Shown one piece after another: positions 54,081-64,000 of a stretch of 64,000 nucleotides of DNA. The stretch is from Ascarosepion bandense (Eukaryota > Mollusca > Cephalopoda > Sepiida > Sepiidae). Below the pieces are notes generated by a model, which saw nothing but the letters and a program-made list of their open reading frames with translations, did not search any database and had not been told where the DNA came from. A program made the translations under genes and the position numbers. The stretch covers positions 4,686,501 to 4,750,500 of the forward strand of contig JBBBDQ010000398.1 in assembly GCA_037127315.1 (NCBI GenBank), in the 5' to 3' direction. Each line of letters starts with the position of its first letter. The first letter of the stretch is position 1.

Positions 54081-54825
54081 TCTCTCTTCTACAGCTTGAC
54101 GTTCATATTGATTTAACGATCTAATGTCTTATTTATCTTGCTTTTATTTTTTCAACGATAAGGAAAATCACTTGCAATACAAATAAGTGTCAAACTGTGT
54201 TGTTGTTTTTGTTATTCTTCAACCCCCATCTCATTCGCCATGTTCTGTAGCTAATTCCACATCATTTTACTTATCTTGTTAGTCGACCGGACTTCTTCCT
54301 CTACTCCCCAGGGTGTGGCATTAGATAGAAAGACACTTGATCGTGGTTGGTTTTTAGCTGTGCTTGATTGAAATACTATTGTTGGTGGGCTTGTCTGCTT
54401 CATTTGGGTCCACCGGCTATAAACCATGGTTGCTGTAAAATCAATTTGCGGTGTCATTTCTGGAATAGCTTTCACGGATAAGCAGAGGGTGATGGTGAAT
54501 AGCTCCCTGTTGACCCACGACGACCGTCCGAACAAGAACTAGAGAATACCGCAAGAGATACGATCCAGATATATTTACCAGATGTTGATAAGCATGGAAA
54601 ATGAAGAAACGGGAGGTAGTTTTTTCTGATTAAACACGGGGCGGAGAACAGTGGCAAAGGTGAAATCGTCATGAGGAACGGTTGCCTAGAAATACAACAT
54701 CTGGTTAAAAACATAAACCAAAAAGCAGTAATTGGAATTTCGAGGTGATTATTAATTTTTTCCACAAATCTTTTCTCTTACTCATTGAAGATTTAATTGG
54801 AAATGTATAACACAGCAAACGCTGA
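54081..54825. other. Unassigned stretch with two minus-strand open frames
   Basis: Frames of 94 and 97 codons (54251-54535 and 54472-54765, minus) have fairly balanced composition but no domain I recognise, no homologue in the window and no splice context I can support. Coding status is undecided. Confidence 0.3.
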
Positions 54826-54834
54826 GAAATCTGA

Positions 54835-55008
54835 GCAAAGATAAAAGAAAGACTCGAAGCAACAGAAATGTAGTTCTACAGAAGGATGCTGAGGATACTA
54901 TAAACTGAATATGTGAGCAACCACATGTTTTTGGAGAGGATGCAAACGAAAAGTAAACATTAACTTAGGAAGACACAGCTGAAATTTTTGGGACACATCA
55001 TGAGATTG
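54835..55008 (+). pseudogene. RTE-like LINE fragment interrupted by a SINE
   Basis: One frame gives AKIKERLEATEM, a stop, FYRRMLRIL, a stop, TEYVSNHMFLERMQTKSKH, then LRKTQLKFLGHIMR. This is the conserved EMWFYRRMLRI...RKRQLxFLGHIMR block. The SINE at 55009 begins immediately after the last codon. Confidence 0.75.
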
Positions 55009-55305
55009 TGGTGCAGTGGATATCGACTCGGAACGACAATTCGGGGGGCCGTGTTCGGATTTCAGTTGAATTCCTTGCATTCACTTACGCACAAATGACC
55101 ATGCGAAAGCTATTAATTCGTCTCTTTCTTCCAGTTATGGGTTAAATAATAGGACAGATTGCGTTTTATAGCCTTGGTCGGCAACCAGTCTACCGCAGAA
55201 ATCAATGGCAACCTACTGCGGGATAATCTTATGCCTAGTCAGTTATGTCTCTTTCAAGACATGATCGCCCAAAGTGTGTATCCTATATGGCATTTAACTG
55301 ACTAT
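55009..55305 (+). repeat. tRNA-derived SINE, copy 6
   Basis: The clearest A box in the family: TTGTGGTGCAGTGGATATCG (55009-55029), then a B-box-like GTGTTCGGATTTC. The body has CCAGTTATGGGTTAAATAAT and GGCAACCTACTGCGGG, and the hairpin GTCTC-TTTC-AAGAC near 55246. It is inserted in an RTE-like LINE fragment. Confidence 0.85.
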
Positions 55306-56130
55306 AATGGCAGTATAAAGATAAAGCAACTCGAAAAAATTATTCTGATCGTTCTGATGAAACAACTCACAAATTTTTTATGAAGAGCCTCAGTTTCGAC
55401 ACGGAGGCGTATATCAGAGCGCCTTGAAGAGATGGTGCTGCTTGTTCCAAGAGGGTGGCTGCCGGAAGACCCTATATCTGGTTACAGGTTCTACACAATG
55501 CCACACATGCAGAAAACCCACTCATGGCTATCAGAAATTTATGTGTGCATATCAATCCTTAAGTCTGGTCAACCTAACTTCCTGGACAGCCACCCCCTTT
55601 GATTAATATGTGCGTGGCACAGTTGAGCGAAGACCTATAAAACTACTTGTAGCACAAGTCAAAGGGTATATCAACATTTCGCCAAATTACAAAAGTGTTG
55701 TGACGTAGCTCGAACACGTGACATACAGCTCACAATATATAAAGGATTAATATCAATAGCGACAGTGGAGTCGGTAGCCGACGGCTAGCACGGTCATTGT
55801 CTACTCAGCTCACTAGTTGTTGCCTATCTACACGGATGTGTACGGCTGCATTTATCGATAACAAACGTAATAGTTACTTAAATCTGAAAATTGTCATTCC
55901 TCCAGCATATAACAAAAATAAAGTCCAGTGATGTTGCAGGAGATTTCAAAGTCATTTACAGGTGGCGGTTGATGGCAATGGCGATTTTATGGAATGCATT
56001 TTTTTAGTATATAAGATATTTCTGTGTAATTTTGATAAACATATCTGTTAAAATGAATGTCAGTGTTATTTTAATTTTTGAATAATTTAGACGATAATTT
56101 ATTCATCACACCTAGCATATACATATAAAA
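55306..56130. other. Unassigned stretch
   Basis: An open frame at 55424-55606 (60 codons, Cys-rich) has no recognisable domain. No repeat assigned. Confidence 0.35.
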
Positions 56131-56139
56131 TGCAATCGG

Positions 56140-56196
56140 AGTCTAACCGTACTGATGAGCTGTGGTACAGTGAAATAGATCTGTCTGCGGATGACT
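56140..56196 (+). ncRNA. Hammerhead ribozyme motif C1 (complete core)
   Basis: AGTCTAACCGTA (stem I 5'), CTGATGA, GCTGTGGTACAGT (stem II, loop GGT), GAAA, a three-pair stem III with loop GATC (one T.G pair), GTC, TGCGGATGACT (stem I 3'). In stem I, CCGTA/TGCGG pairs with one G.T and AGTC/GACT pairs beyond a small internal loop. All invariant nucleotides are present. Type I; activity untested. Confidence 0.87.
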
Positions 56197-56443
56197 ATTT
56201 ACGCTCTCACACCCTGATTGAGCACTCTGTAAAAATGGTAGACTATGAAAAACAGTAGCTACTCTGACATGTACGCATCGCTCATTCAGTAATGGATTAG
56301 AGCACTCTGCTATTGGGCGTGTATAATGACAATATACACGCAAAAAGTCTGCCTTCTTCTACCGAACACCCATAGCCCAGAAGTAAAATCGCCGGCTGAC
56401 GCCAACTAGGCCGGGTTTCAATCCTGGGTTAAGAAGCAATCGG

Positions 56444-56500
56444 AGTCTAACCGTACTGATGAGCTGTGATATAGCGTAACAGATCTGTCTACGGATTACT
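56444..56500 (+). ncRNA. Hammerhead ribozyme motif C2 (core altered)
   Basis: Same layout as C1, but the GAAA box reads GTAA and stem II is GCTGT/ATAGC. The A-to-T change at a conserved core position should greatly reduce activity. It is followed by ATATATAT. Confidence 0.8.
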
Positions 56501-56614
56501 ATATATATATACTACACTTCATTTCCTACTTTTCTATAGATAGATATATTTATGTATATTTAAACCTTTTGAAAATGTACAGATAAATAAACTTTTTGTT
56601 CTTCACACTGTAAA

Positions 56615-56885
56615 TGTTATGGTGCCCTCCTACGAGGAATGGGCTCTTCCTCTTACTATATAATTACCTGCAGTTAACGAGCAGTCAATACGGCAGTTAA
56701 CGACAGCTAGTACGCAGTCAAAACCAGCTACTTGTCCGGAAATAATCAGCGCAACTGTACCCTTCGGACTTACTTATTTCTATTTACTTATTAGTAACAT
56801 TTCGTTTGTATATTTTGTTCTTATTATACTAATACATTTTTTGGACCTATTTTCTTGTTTTCGTGTCTTACTTTCCGGAAAAAAC
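56615..56885 (+). mobile_element. LTR, family TGTTATGG (copy 3)
   Basis: Starts TGTTATGGTGCCCTCCTACG. It contains GCAGTTAACGA repeats and ends near CTTACTTTCCGGA. Beyond it, TTTGCGACGAA and TTGGCGACGAAC words recur, like a primer-binding-site region duplicated several times. A SINE lies at 56996. No gag or pol frame is seen. Confidence 0.55.
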
Positions 56886-56995
56886 CGGTCACTAAAACTT
56901 TGCGACGAATTTTTGCCACAACAATTTCACAAAAATTTTGCGACAAAATTTTCGTTAAGATTTGCCACAACAAATTGGCGACGAACATCCACAAC

Positions 56996-57208
56996 AGTCA
57001 GTCAGTTAAGAGCCATACGTGATACATGCTTAGGCGATAATGTCTCGAAAGAGACATGACTGACTGGGGAGAAGGTTATCCCGCAGTAGGTTGCTATTGC
57101 TTTCTGCGGTAGACTGGTTGCCGACCCAGTCTGTCCTGCTATTTAACCCATAACTGGAAGGAAGAGACGGATTAATACCTTTCCCTAGGGTATTTGCGCG
57201 AAAGTAAA
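56996..57208 (-). repeat. tRNA-derived SINE, copy 7 (head truncated)
   Basis: It has the 3' end CAGTCAGTTAAGAGCC, the hairpin GTCTC-TTTC-GAGAC (minus-strand reading, about 57040-57056) and the body up to CTAGGGTATTTGCGCG. The A and B boxes are missing. Confidence 0.8.
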
Positions 57209-57209
57209 T

Positions 57210-57985
57210 ATATTATTTGGGATATTAAAGATAAAAGAAAATGAGACCTAATAACGAAAAATAAGCAGAAATTGAGAAAATGGGGTAGCTTTAGCTTTTC
57301 AAAAACAAAAAAAAAAAGAAAATTTGCAGGCTCACAATAAAATTTTGACTGGTAAATTTTGAACCAGGTTAGATAATATTTTCTTAATAAAATATGCAAT
57401 TTACTTCCATTTTCTTTTACAGACAGTCTATATATAAGGGAATTTATGTAAATGGCGGATGTTCTAGCTTTTGTTGTCCGAAGATCTACTGAAGAAAATA
57501 TATCGGAAAGTTCAAATATTTATTAACTCTATTTTAAAAAACGCTTAAATTGCTCCATATCTTCTATGTTTTGAAAGTCAATTGAGAACTTGTCTCGCTA
57601 AAACCTATTACAATTGAGTAGTGAGTTATATCCTCACTAACTTGCCCCATATTCTCGGCTTTGTGCCACATCTAAGCTGCGCTTAGAAAATCGCCACTGA
57701 AAACTTGTCTTAGTCCTGTAACCGTTCCTAACCGAACAAGCGTTTTGGGTTGCCGCTTTCATTTAATTTTGTGATAAATATATATGTACACACGTACACA
57801 CGCGCACGCCTCTCGACACTAATTGTTTAACATGTACTCCTTAACCAGATATAAAGAACAGTCGTCACAAAATGGTAGCGTAGGATTTGAGTCGTACGCA
57901 TTGCCGGACTACTGTACAGTTGTTTCTTTTTTCTTTGTTAATAATCAACGACTCTCATCTTCTTCTTTTACTTTGTGTCTTGTCC
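57210..57985. other. AT-rich spacer
   Basis: No gene or repeat recognised. Confidence 0.4.
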
Positions 57986-57989
57986 TTTC

Positions 57990-58735
57990 AGGACGTAGGT
58001 GATCATGGCCCTCAACGTCTCGCTATTTCTGGTGATCCACTTTCTCCGGTAACACCGCGTAACCCCAGTTCTGTCATCAACCTGCTCAAACCCTTCAAAT
58101 ATGTTATCCGCTGCTTTCCTCTATCACTTTTCCCCTCTATCTGGCCCGTTAGTATCAGGTTGTCCAAGCCCACCTTCCTTATTGCATATCACAGGAACTT
58201 TAGTTGTCTCTTCCTGATGCTCAATTTTGATTTCCTTTCTGTTCCCCTCCTTTCAAAAACCTCGTCATTGCTCACATTCTCGGTCCACGATATCCGCAGC
58301 ATCCTTCTGTAGAACCACATTTCAGCCGTTTCAAGCTTTTTCTTCATCTTCGGTGAGATTGTCCAGCATTCTCTGCCATATAGAAGAACTGACATCATAT
58401 AGCAATCCAGTATTCTCTTCTTTTCTTTCTAGTGAAAGTTTCTTTATAATTTACTCGGCTTCTGGAACGCATCCTTCGTCGTACCAATTCACCTTCTGTG
58501 TCACACTTTCTGTCTTCTGTTAGCATATTTCCCAGGTATTTCAATTTTCGTATCTGCTTGATTTTAGTATCTCCTACCTGTACTTGGCATTTAAGGCTGC
58601 TCTTTTTGCTGAAGACCATGCATTCGGTTTTCTTGCAGTTTATTTGTTGTCCTTTTTTGTCATTCTCTTCAGCTACCATCTGTAGGAGGTCTTGTAGTTT
58701 TGTTTCCGTGTCTGAAATCAGCACTGTCTATCTAC
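57990..58735 (-). pseudogene. RTE-like LINE 3' end
   Basis: Minus-strand frames: MLISDTETKLQDLLQMVAEE directly after the (F)ADDT position, then CKKTECMVFSKK, a KYLGNMLTEDRKCDTE block and RRRMRSRSR. After a shift, MSVLLYGRECWTISPKMKKK, LETAEMWFYRRMLRISWTEN and RKRQLKFL follow. The downstream part (58190 to 57990) is decayed. It ends near the family's TTCAGGACGT (reverse) tail. It is the longest RTE-like copy here, covering RT motif D to the C-terminus. Confidence 0.8.
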
Positions 58736-58794
58736 TCCAATTGAAAAAAAACAAAAGAAAAACAAAATAAAAAAAACAAATTTTGTAGATTAGA

Positions 58795-58844
58795 AAAGAG
58801 AAAGCCGGAAACCACATCCTAAACAGGGAACAAGGGATGAGCCT

Positions 58845-58848
<4 letters not shown>
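58795..58848 (-). repeat. Fragment of the hairpin-element family
   Basis: The minus strand reads AAGAGGCTCATCCCTTGTTC, CCTGTTTAGGATGTGGTTTC and CGGCTTTCTCTTTTC, as in 22255-22310. A (TA)n run (58849-58892) starts at its edge. Confidence 0.65.

Positions 58849-58892
<44 letters not shown>
58849..58892. repeat. (TA)n microsatellite
   Basis: Perfect TA run between the hairpin-family fragment and LINE sequence. Confidence 0.95.
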
Positions 58893-58895
<3 letters not shown>

Positions 58896-59480
58896 GAAGC
58901 CGTTACCGAAGACATCAGCTCTAAATTTAGCATTTACACAGATAACACAATTTACTCCTGTGTCAACAGTAAGGCGGATTACTCTGACAAGGTAAAAAAC
59001 GCACCGGATGTCGAATACGGCCTAAAGACTCTTGTTAACTGTAGTAAACGATAGCTTGTCACTTTCAAGCCTCCAACACTGAACGTCTTTCCATATTTGA
59101 CAGACCCCTCACTGCTTTTTATAAGCATGGCTGATGCTAATCTACAAGAAAATGTCTTTTTACGCCTTCTTTGGATAAGGTTCTCACCTGACATGAAGTG
59201 GGAGGATTATTCTAAATTTATTGCTATTTCAGCTGATAAAAAGTCGGTCCACTGTGTCGTATAACCATTTTTCTCTTCGGCATCGATCTTACATGTTTAT
59301 GAGTCCACCATTCTTCCATGAATATAATATATGACCCGATGAACCTGCTATTTTCCTTGAGCTTCTTGATGAGGTCCAAAGAAGAATCAGCAATATTATT
59401 GGTCTTGATCTGTCGAATCGACTTCACCTCTCTATGACATTCTTTTTATAAATACTTTAATGGTGATTATTTAGATAAGC
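58893..59480 (+). pseudogene. Old CR1-like LINE RT fragment
   Basis: Plus-strand frames: IEAVTEDISSKFSIYTDNTI then YSCV, resembling the (A)DDTTIYS motif C region. GLKTLVNCSKR and LVTFKPPTLNV follow, resembling the LVxFNxxKTK region, then FISMADANLQ and a SPDMKWEDYSKFIA block. Further on, LEVQRRISNIIGLDLS-like sequence appears in other frames. It covers the RT end that the other CR1-like copies lack, but is very diverged. Confidence 0.6.
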
Positions 59481-60075
59481 TCGTTGTTACGGTACCTAGA
59501 CTTTATGAAGTGGCAAAGTATTATTATTATTATTTTACAGTTGAGCTGGCTAGATGTAACCGTAAGTTTTATGGTAACAATTTCTTCTTTCTCATTTCTG
59601 TGTATATTAACAGCTCCAATCAATTTCAAGTGGAACTCAGAATTAACCTTACTAAGCACTCAGAACATGTCAAGACAGTAAAAACTAATAAATGTTGAAG
59701 TATTATTTCTGTTTTGGGTTTTTTTTTTTTGTAGAAGAAGGTTTCTACTGATATATTCTTCAAACTACTTTTTAGTGCAAAACCACTCTATTTTTGAAAC
59801 ATATCCAACCTTAGGAAAATGAAATCGTATTTACACTATTAATCTTCAAATCTGGTTTGATACTCAAGAATTTCTGTTGATGCGCAGTGAAATTTAATTC
59901 TAAAAGTTGGTATCGATTTGAAATATCAAGCACAATTTAGCTGTAGATATATGAAAAAAAAAATGTAACCAAAATCGATTTAGAATTTTTTAAAGTTTTT
60001 TTTGTCAGGAAATACCACAGCAAAACAGATTCGGTGTCTCCCTGAGGAGATACGCTGCGCATCTTTGAAAAAAAA
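59481..60075. other. AT-rich spacer
   Basis: May contain the decayed end of the preceding LINE up to about 59695. Otherwise nothing recognised. Confidence 0.4.
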
Positions 60076-60083
60076 GAGGAAAA

Positions 60084-60093
60084 TTTTCATCTC

Positions 60094-60124
<31 letters not shown>

Positions 60125-61476
60125 TTATTATTATTATTATTATTATTGTTCATCTCATTCTGCTTCTTCTACATATTTCTCTTCTTACTATTATTATTAT
60201 TAGTGTCAATTTTATTATTATTCACATTCTCGTCCTCTATCTTCTCTTTCTTCTCCGTATTATTCTTTTCCTCCATTATCTTCTACTACTCCTCTTTTTT
60301 ATTCTTTTTTATTTTTCTTCTCCTCTGATTTTCCTACTTCCTTTTCCTTCTTCCCCTCCTCGTCCATCTTTTTCTTCTTCTTTCTTCATCGTCATCTTCT
60401 TTCTTATTTTCATCCGTCTGATCCTTCTTCTATTTTTTCCACACCTTGTCATGGTCCACTTTCGACTGCTATATTCTTCTCCTTCTTCTTCTACTCCTCT
60501 TTTCGCTTTTCTTCCTACTTACTCCCCCACCTCATATCTTTAGTCTCACCTTCTTCTTCTCTTTGTAATAAATTATTATTTTTATGATTATTATTGTTAT
60601 TATTATTATTATTGTTATAATTATTTCATTCGGACTCTATCGCCTTATTATTATTATTCTTCGTATTATTAATCTTATTCTGTTTCTTCACCTACATTTT
60701 CTTCTTCTTCTTCGTCTTCTAATTATGCCCCTTCTCCTCTTCTCATTCTGCTTCTTCTCCTACATCTTTTTTCTCTTTTTACTATTATTAGTATGAACAT
60801 TTCTTCTTCTCCTTCTTCTTCGTCTAGTTACGCTCCTTCTTTTCTTCTCATTGTGCTTCTTCTCATATATCTTCTTTTTTCTTTTTATTATTAGTATGAC
60901 ATTTCTTCTTCACGTTCTTCTTCTTCTAACCATGCTCCTTCTCCTCTTCTCATTCTGCTTCTTCTCCTACATCTTCTTCTTTTCTCTTCTCCTTCTTCTA
61001 GTTATGCTCCTTCTCCTATTCTCATTCTGCTTCTTCTCCTACATCTACTTTTTCTCTTCTTCTTCTTCTTCTTCTTCTAGTTATGCTTCTTCTCCTCTTC
61101 TCATTCTACTTCTTCTCCTACATCTTCTTCTTTTCTCTTCTTCTTCTTCTAGTTATGCTCCTTCTCCTCTTCTTATTTTGCTTCTTCTCCTACATCTTCT
61201 TTTTCTCTTCTTCTCCTTCTTTTTATTATTAGTATGAAATTTTTTTCTTCTCCTTCTTGTTTTTCTAATTAGGCTCCTTTACCTCTTCTCATTCTGCTTT
61301 TTCTCTTACATCCTCTTCTTTTTCTCTTCTTCTTCTTATTACTATTAGTATGAATTTCTTCTTCTTCTTCTTCTTTTTGTTATGCCTCTTTTTCCTTTTC
61401 TCATTCTGCTTATTCTTCTACATATTCTTCTTTTTCTCTCCTTCTTCTTAGTACGATTAGTATGACATTTCTTCTT

Positions 61477-61510
<34 letters not shown>

Positions 61511-61582
61511 CTTCTAGTTACGCTCCTTCTCCGCTTTTCATTCAGCTGCCTCTCTTACATCGTCTACTTTTTCTCTTGTTTC

Positions 61583-61627
<45 letters not shown>

Positions 61628-62140
61628 GCTCCTTCTCTGCTTCTTCTTCTTCCCTTCATTATTCTTGTCTTCCGTCATCTTCAACTCGTTTTATTCTCCT
61701 TTTTATTTTTCATTTTTCTTCTTCATCTCCTACACCCCCTTATTCTCCATCACCACCATCATCATGGTTTTTTTCTTTATCTTCATCATCATCATCATCA
61801 CCTTTTTACTTCTTCTCCTTGTCCTCATCCATATCCTCCTCCTTCTATTTTTCAACTTCTTATCCTTCTGTTGTTGCGTCTTTTTTTCACATTCCCTTTG
61901 TCTTACTTCTTCTCTTTTTCTCTTTCTCCTCATTTTCTTCTCCTCCTACTTCCTTCCTCTACACAGCCAACCCACCCTCCTCTTTATCTCTCTTTATTCT
62001 CTTTCTAGTTCTTCTTCTCCCTTATTCACCACATGCTTCTTTTCTTCCTTGTCCTTATACTTCTTCTTATCCTCCTCCCGCTTCACATTCTTTATTCTCC
62101 TCTATCTTCTTCTTCTTCTTCTTCTTCTTCTCATATGTGT
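60084..62140. repeat. 2-kb (TTC/TTA)n-derived pyrimidine tract with minisatellite
   Basis: Almost pure TTC/TCC/TTA sequence. Between about 60690 and 61570 higher-order units recur: TTCTTCTAGTTATGCTCCTT, CTCCTCTTCTCATTCTGC, TTCTTCTCCTACATCTTC and TATTAGTATGA(A/C)ATTT in that order, with units of roughly 60-150 bp. A perfect (ATT)n lies at 61584-61628. Long frames here (for example 61462-62142) are low-complexity artefacts. Confidence 0.85.
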
Positions 62141-62149
62141 AATTTGAAA

Positions 62150-63190
62150 AAGCCTTGAAGGGCTCTAAAAGTTCACAATTAAAATACGGGTTAGTTTTAA
62201 TAAGTCGGTGGGTTGGAAACTTTCTTTAAAACTAGCTGTCCCCCACGTGTAATAAAATGCGCCGTAGACACATTAATATAACTCTCTCTCTCTCATTTCT
62301 TACTATTCGCATACACTATTTTTCTCCCTCACCCACACTAAATATTATCTCTATCACATTTTTTCTTTTGGCATCTCTGATTCTCTCTTTCTCTCATTCA
62401 CCCCGGCCAACACATGACTCATACAGTTTCATTAATCCCGTCAAGTAACAGAATTTAATTGATCGCAATGCGAAAACAAAACAAAAATAACAGTAACAGA
62501 AATGCACCCAGAAAGCAAAAACGGTTATACAATTTTTATTTTTTATTATTGTCGTGAGTATTTCCTATATTCATTTTGATAAAGCAGTCTTCCTTCGCGC
62601 AGAAATATCCATCTATCAGATCCAAATGGAACACTATGCCCTGAGCAATGATCGGTAAAATGAAAACTTCCTCATCCGAATCATCGCCGTCCCCCGCTGT
62701 CAGCCCACAGCAATACAAGCCTCATCAAAATAATTAAAAAATTGCAAGCTGAATTTTTAAAAAAATATCCAAACTTGTAAAATCATCATATAAACGCAAT
62801 AGCACAAAAAGTGAATCAGACAACCACATGCCATTAGATATTTTTAAAAAATAAACATGACTGTGTAGGAACCTTGTGATATAGGGAACTCTACAAACGA
62901 CTTAAATTCAACTATGTAAACCAACATTAATTACTAGAATCTGTGGTGTGTTCAATTATAAAATAATTCTGTTTCCATTCAAAAATAGTGGGTTTTGAGC
63001 TTCCTACAAAAAAACAAAAACAAAAAAAAACACTAAAAAACGAAAATAAAAGACGTCATGACAAATTATATAAAGAGTAACAGGATCGAACCAATAAAGG
63101 ACAAAAATAATTTCTTTTTTTTTTGGGGGGGGGCGTGTCATTTCAGGACGTAAGGTATAATGGACATCCACTTATTGTTTTCATTTCTCT
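62150..63190. other. AT-rich spacer
   Basis: ACTAGCTGTCCCCCACGTG at 62232 resembles the start of the putative LINE 3' UTR at 14447. A CT run lies at 62282-62300 and a G run at 63124-63133. No gene recognised. Confidence 0.4.
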
Positions 63191-63194
63191 TTTT

Positions 63195-63966
63195 GAACTC
63201 CTCGGCTTCGCCCTCTCTTCTGACGTCAAGTGCAACCATTAGAATTACTCAATAGCTAAATCCATTGCTAAGAAGATTGGATCACTGTGTCGGACTAGGA
63301 AATTTCTTTTTCCGCTTGAATCCATCTTGCACATGTACAAATCAACCATTTGACCATGAATACTGTTGTCATATTTGGTCAGGCGCCCTTGCTGCTCATC
63401 TCAGTGTTCTCGACAGGCTCCAAAAGAGAATCTGTAATGTAATCGGTCTCGACCTGGTAGCTCGATTCAGCCACATTCTTACCGGCTGGATGTGGCTTTC
63501 ATCTGTATCTTCTACAAATATTTTCATGGCTTCTGCTCCGACGAATTTAGGTCACTGGTGATCCCACCTCAAGAATTTACTCGAGCAACAAGGTCCCACA
63601 CTTTTACAGTTATATTTACCAAATGCAGACGACGATTCTACTCTACCAGCTTATTTTTTCTCGCACTTCCCGCTTGTGGAACTCCCTTCCGTATACTTGT
63701 TTTCCTGACAGCTACAACCTCCAGGAATTTAAATGCAATGTCATTTCCCATCTATTATGCACTTGATTTCAATCCTTCCCTCGTCCTTTCTACATTACCC
63801 CGTGCATCTTGTTCTTTTCCTTTCTCACTCTACCTTTGCAACTGTCATCACACTTGCATTCCCATTTTTCTCTTGCTCTTTCTTTGACTGGAACTGCTTC
63901 GTCTTTATCTTCGCTCTCCTCCTGCTGAAACTTTTACTTTTTTATATACCACCCTGAGCATCAGTG
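63195..63966 (+). pseudogene. CR1-like LINE 3' end, tail replaced by minisatellite
   Basis: Frames: LGFALSSDVKCNH-like and AKSIAKKIGSLCRTRKFLFP-like segments (in shifting frames), EYCCHIWSGALAAHLSVLDR, LQKRICNVIGLDLVARF, FYKYFHGFCSDEFRSLV, then SLFFLALPACGTPFRILVFL in the shifted frame of SFFSRTSRLWNSLP. The 3' UTR reaches GAGCATCAGTGGCGG and then breaks into AGGAGAAGGAGC minisatellite rather than completing the hairpin. Confidence 0.82.
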
Positions 63967-64000
63967 GCGGAGGAGAAGGAGCATAACTAGAAGAAAAAGA
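63966..64000. repeat. Start of an inverted copy of the TTC minisatellite (partial)
   Basis: AGGAGAAGGAGCATAACTAG and AAGAAAAAGA are the reverse complement of the CTAGTTATGCTCCTTCTCCT unit found at 61000-61170. It runs off the window. Confidence 0.85.

Larger units (their letters stand above)
56131..56500 (+). mobile_element. tRNA-headed retroelement with two hammerhead motifs, full repeat unit
   Basis: In order: hammerhead C1 (56140-56196); a body (56197-56345) with TTTACGCTCTCACACC and GAGCACTCTG words, also present in the 6244-6377 body; a tRNA-like head (about 56360-56443) with CCAGAAGTAAAATCGCCGG and GGGTTTCAATCCTGGG; then hammerhead C2 (56444-56500) and a TA run. The two ribozymes are direct repeats 304 nt apart, defining a unit of 304 nt that contains both the pol III-like head and the ribozyme. 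If both sites cleaved, a 304-nt RNA with ends suitable for ligation would result. Circularisation is inference from retrozymes. Confidence 0.8.

Noticed and set aside
54251..54765. Two minus-strand frames as possible host exons
   Set aside because: No domain recognised, no splice junction evidence, and no way to test conservation here; left as unassigned.
61462..62147. Long open frames of 226 and 173 codons rich in Leu/Ser/Phe
   Set aside because: They are translations of a TTC/TCC/TTA low-complexity tract; open frames are expected there because the pyrimidine-rich strand hardly contains stop codons.
1..64000. CRISPR arrays, bacterial operons or ribosome binding sites
   Set aside because: The window is eukaryotic repeat DNA; the regularly spaced repeats seen are microsatellites, minisatellites or transposon copies, not repeat-spacer arrays.

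Overview
The window looks like AT-rich, repeat-dominated nuclear DNA of a metazoan, most likely a cephalopod mollusc close to Octopus. That assignment is inference. It rests on the types of LINE present, on tRNA-derived SINEs resembling those known from octopus, and on very frequent TA, CA, GA and AAT microsatellites. I found no convincing host gene exon, no tRNA or rRNA gene and no CRISPR array. All recognisable coding sequence is transposon-derived and broken.

Layout. 1-5.6 kb: old dispersed repeats, including a ~550-bp module in inverted copies (335-905 and 3795-4350), a tRNA-derived SINE and a LINE 3' end. 5.6-6.5 kb: a decayed Tc1/mariner-type transposon, then a tRNA-headed short retroelement with two hammerhead ribozyme motifs on the minus strand. 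8.5-11.5 kb: first copy of a LINE with reverse transcriptase (RT) and restriction-like endonuclease (RLE), of R4/Dong type, abutting (AAT)n. 12.7-20.4 kb: remnants of at least three LINE types (a LINE with a C-terminal Cys/His motif, RTE-like, CR1-like), a 346-bp hairpin element, TTTTATTG-rich low-complexity DNA, a SINE and a solo LTR. 20.4-32 kb: mostly unique AT-rich DNA, microsatellites, one CR1-like end, a minus-strand LTR and a degenerate hammerhead element. 32.4-41.2 kb: three more R4/Dong-type copies (two long, one short), two of them head to tail across one (AAT)n tract, mixed with CR1-like ends. 42-49.7 kb: a cluster of CR1-like 3' ends, a large inverted duplication (44866-46343), a SINE split by a solo LTR, and a hAT-like end. 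49.8-54 kb: degenerate tandem repeats, a pogo/Tigger-like end and a mariner transposase pseudogene. 54.8-59.7 kb: RTE-like fragments, SINEs, a second two-ribozyme retroelement (56140-56500), an LTR and old LINE RT. 60.1-62.1 kb: a 2-kb TTC-rich pyrimidine tract with minisatellite structure. The same minisatellite reappears inverted at the very end of the window.

Most interesting is the short element that joins a tRNA-like head (pol III A/B-box-like sequence) to type-I hammerhead ribozymes, several in direct-repeat pairs 191 or 304 nt apart. Two of the five ribozymes (6378-6434 minus, 56140-56196 plus) keep the complete catalytic core and foldable stems I, II and III. The plan resembles the schistosome SM-alpha repeats and metazoan retrozymes. 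A second noteworthy theme is the R4/Dong-type LINE: three of its four copies abut AAT microsatellite on one or both sides and the fourth ends in a short AAT run. A third is the CR1-like LINE, whose many 3' ends share a small hairpin with apparent compensatory base changes.
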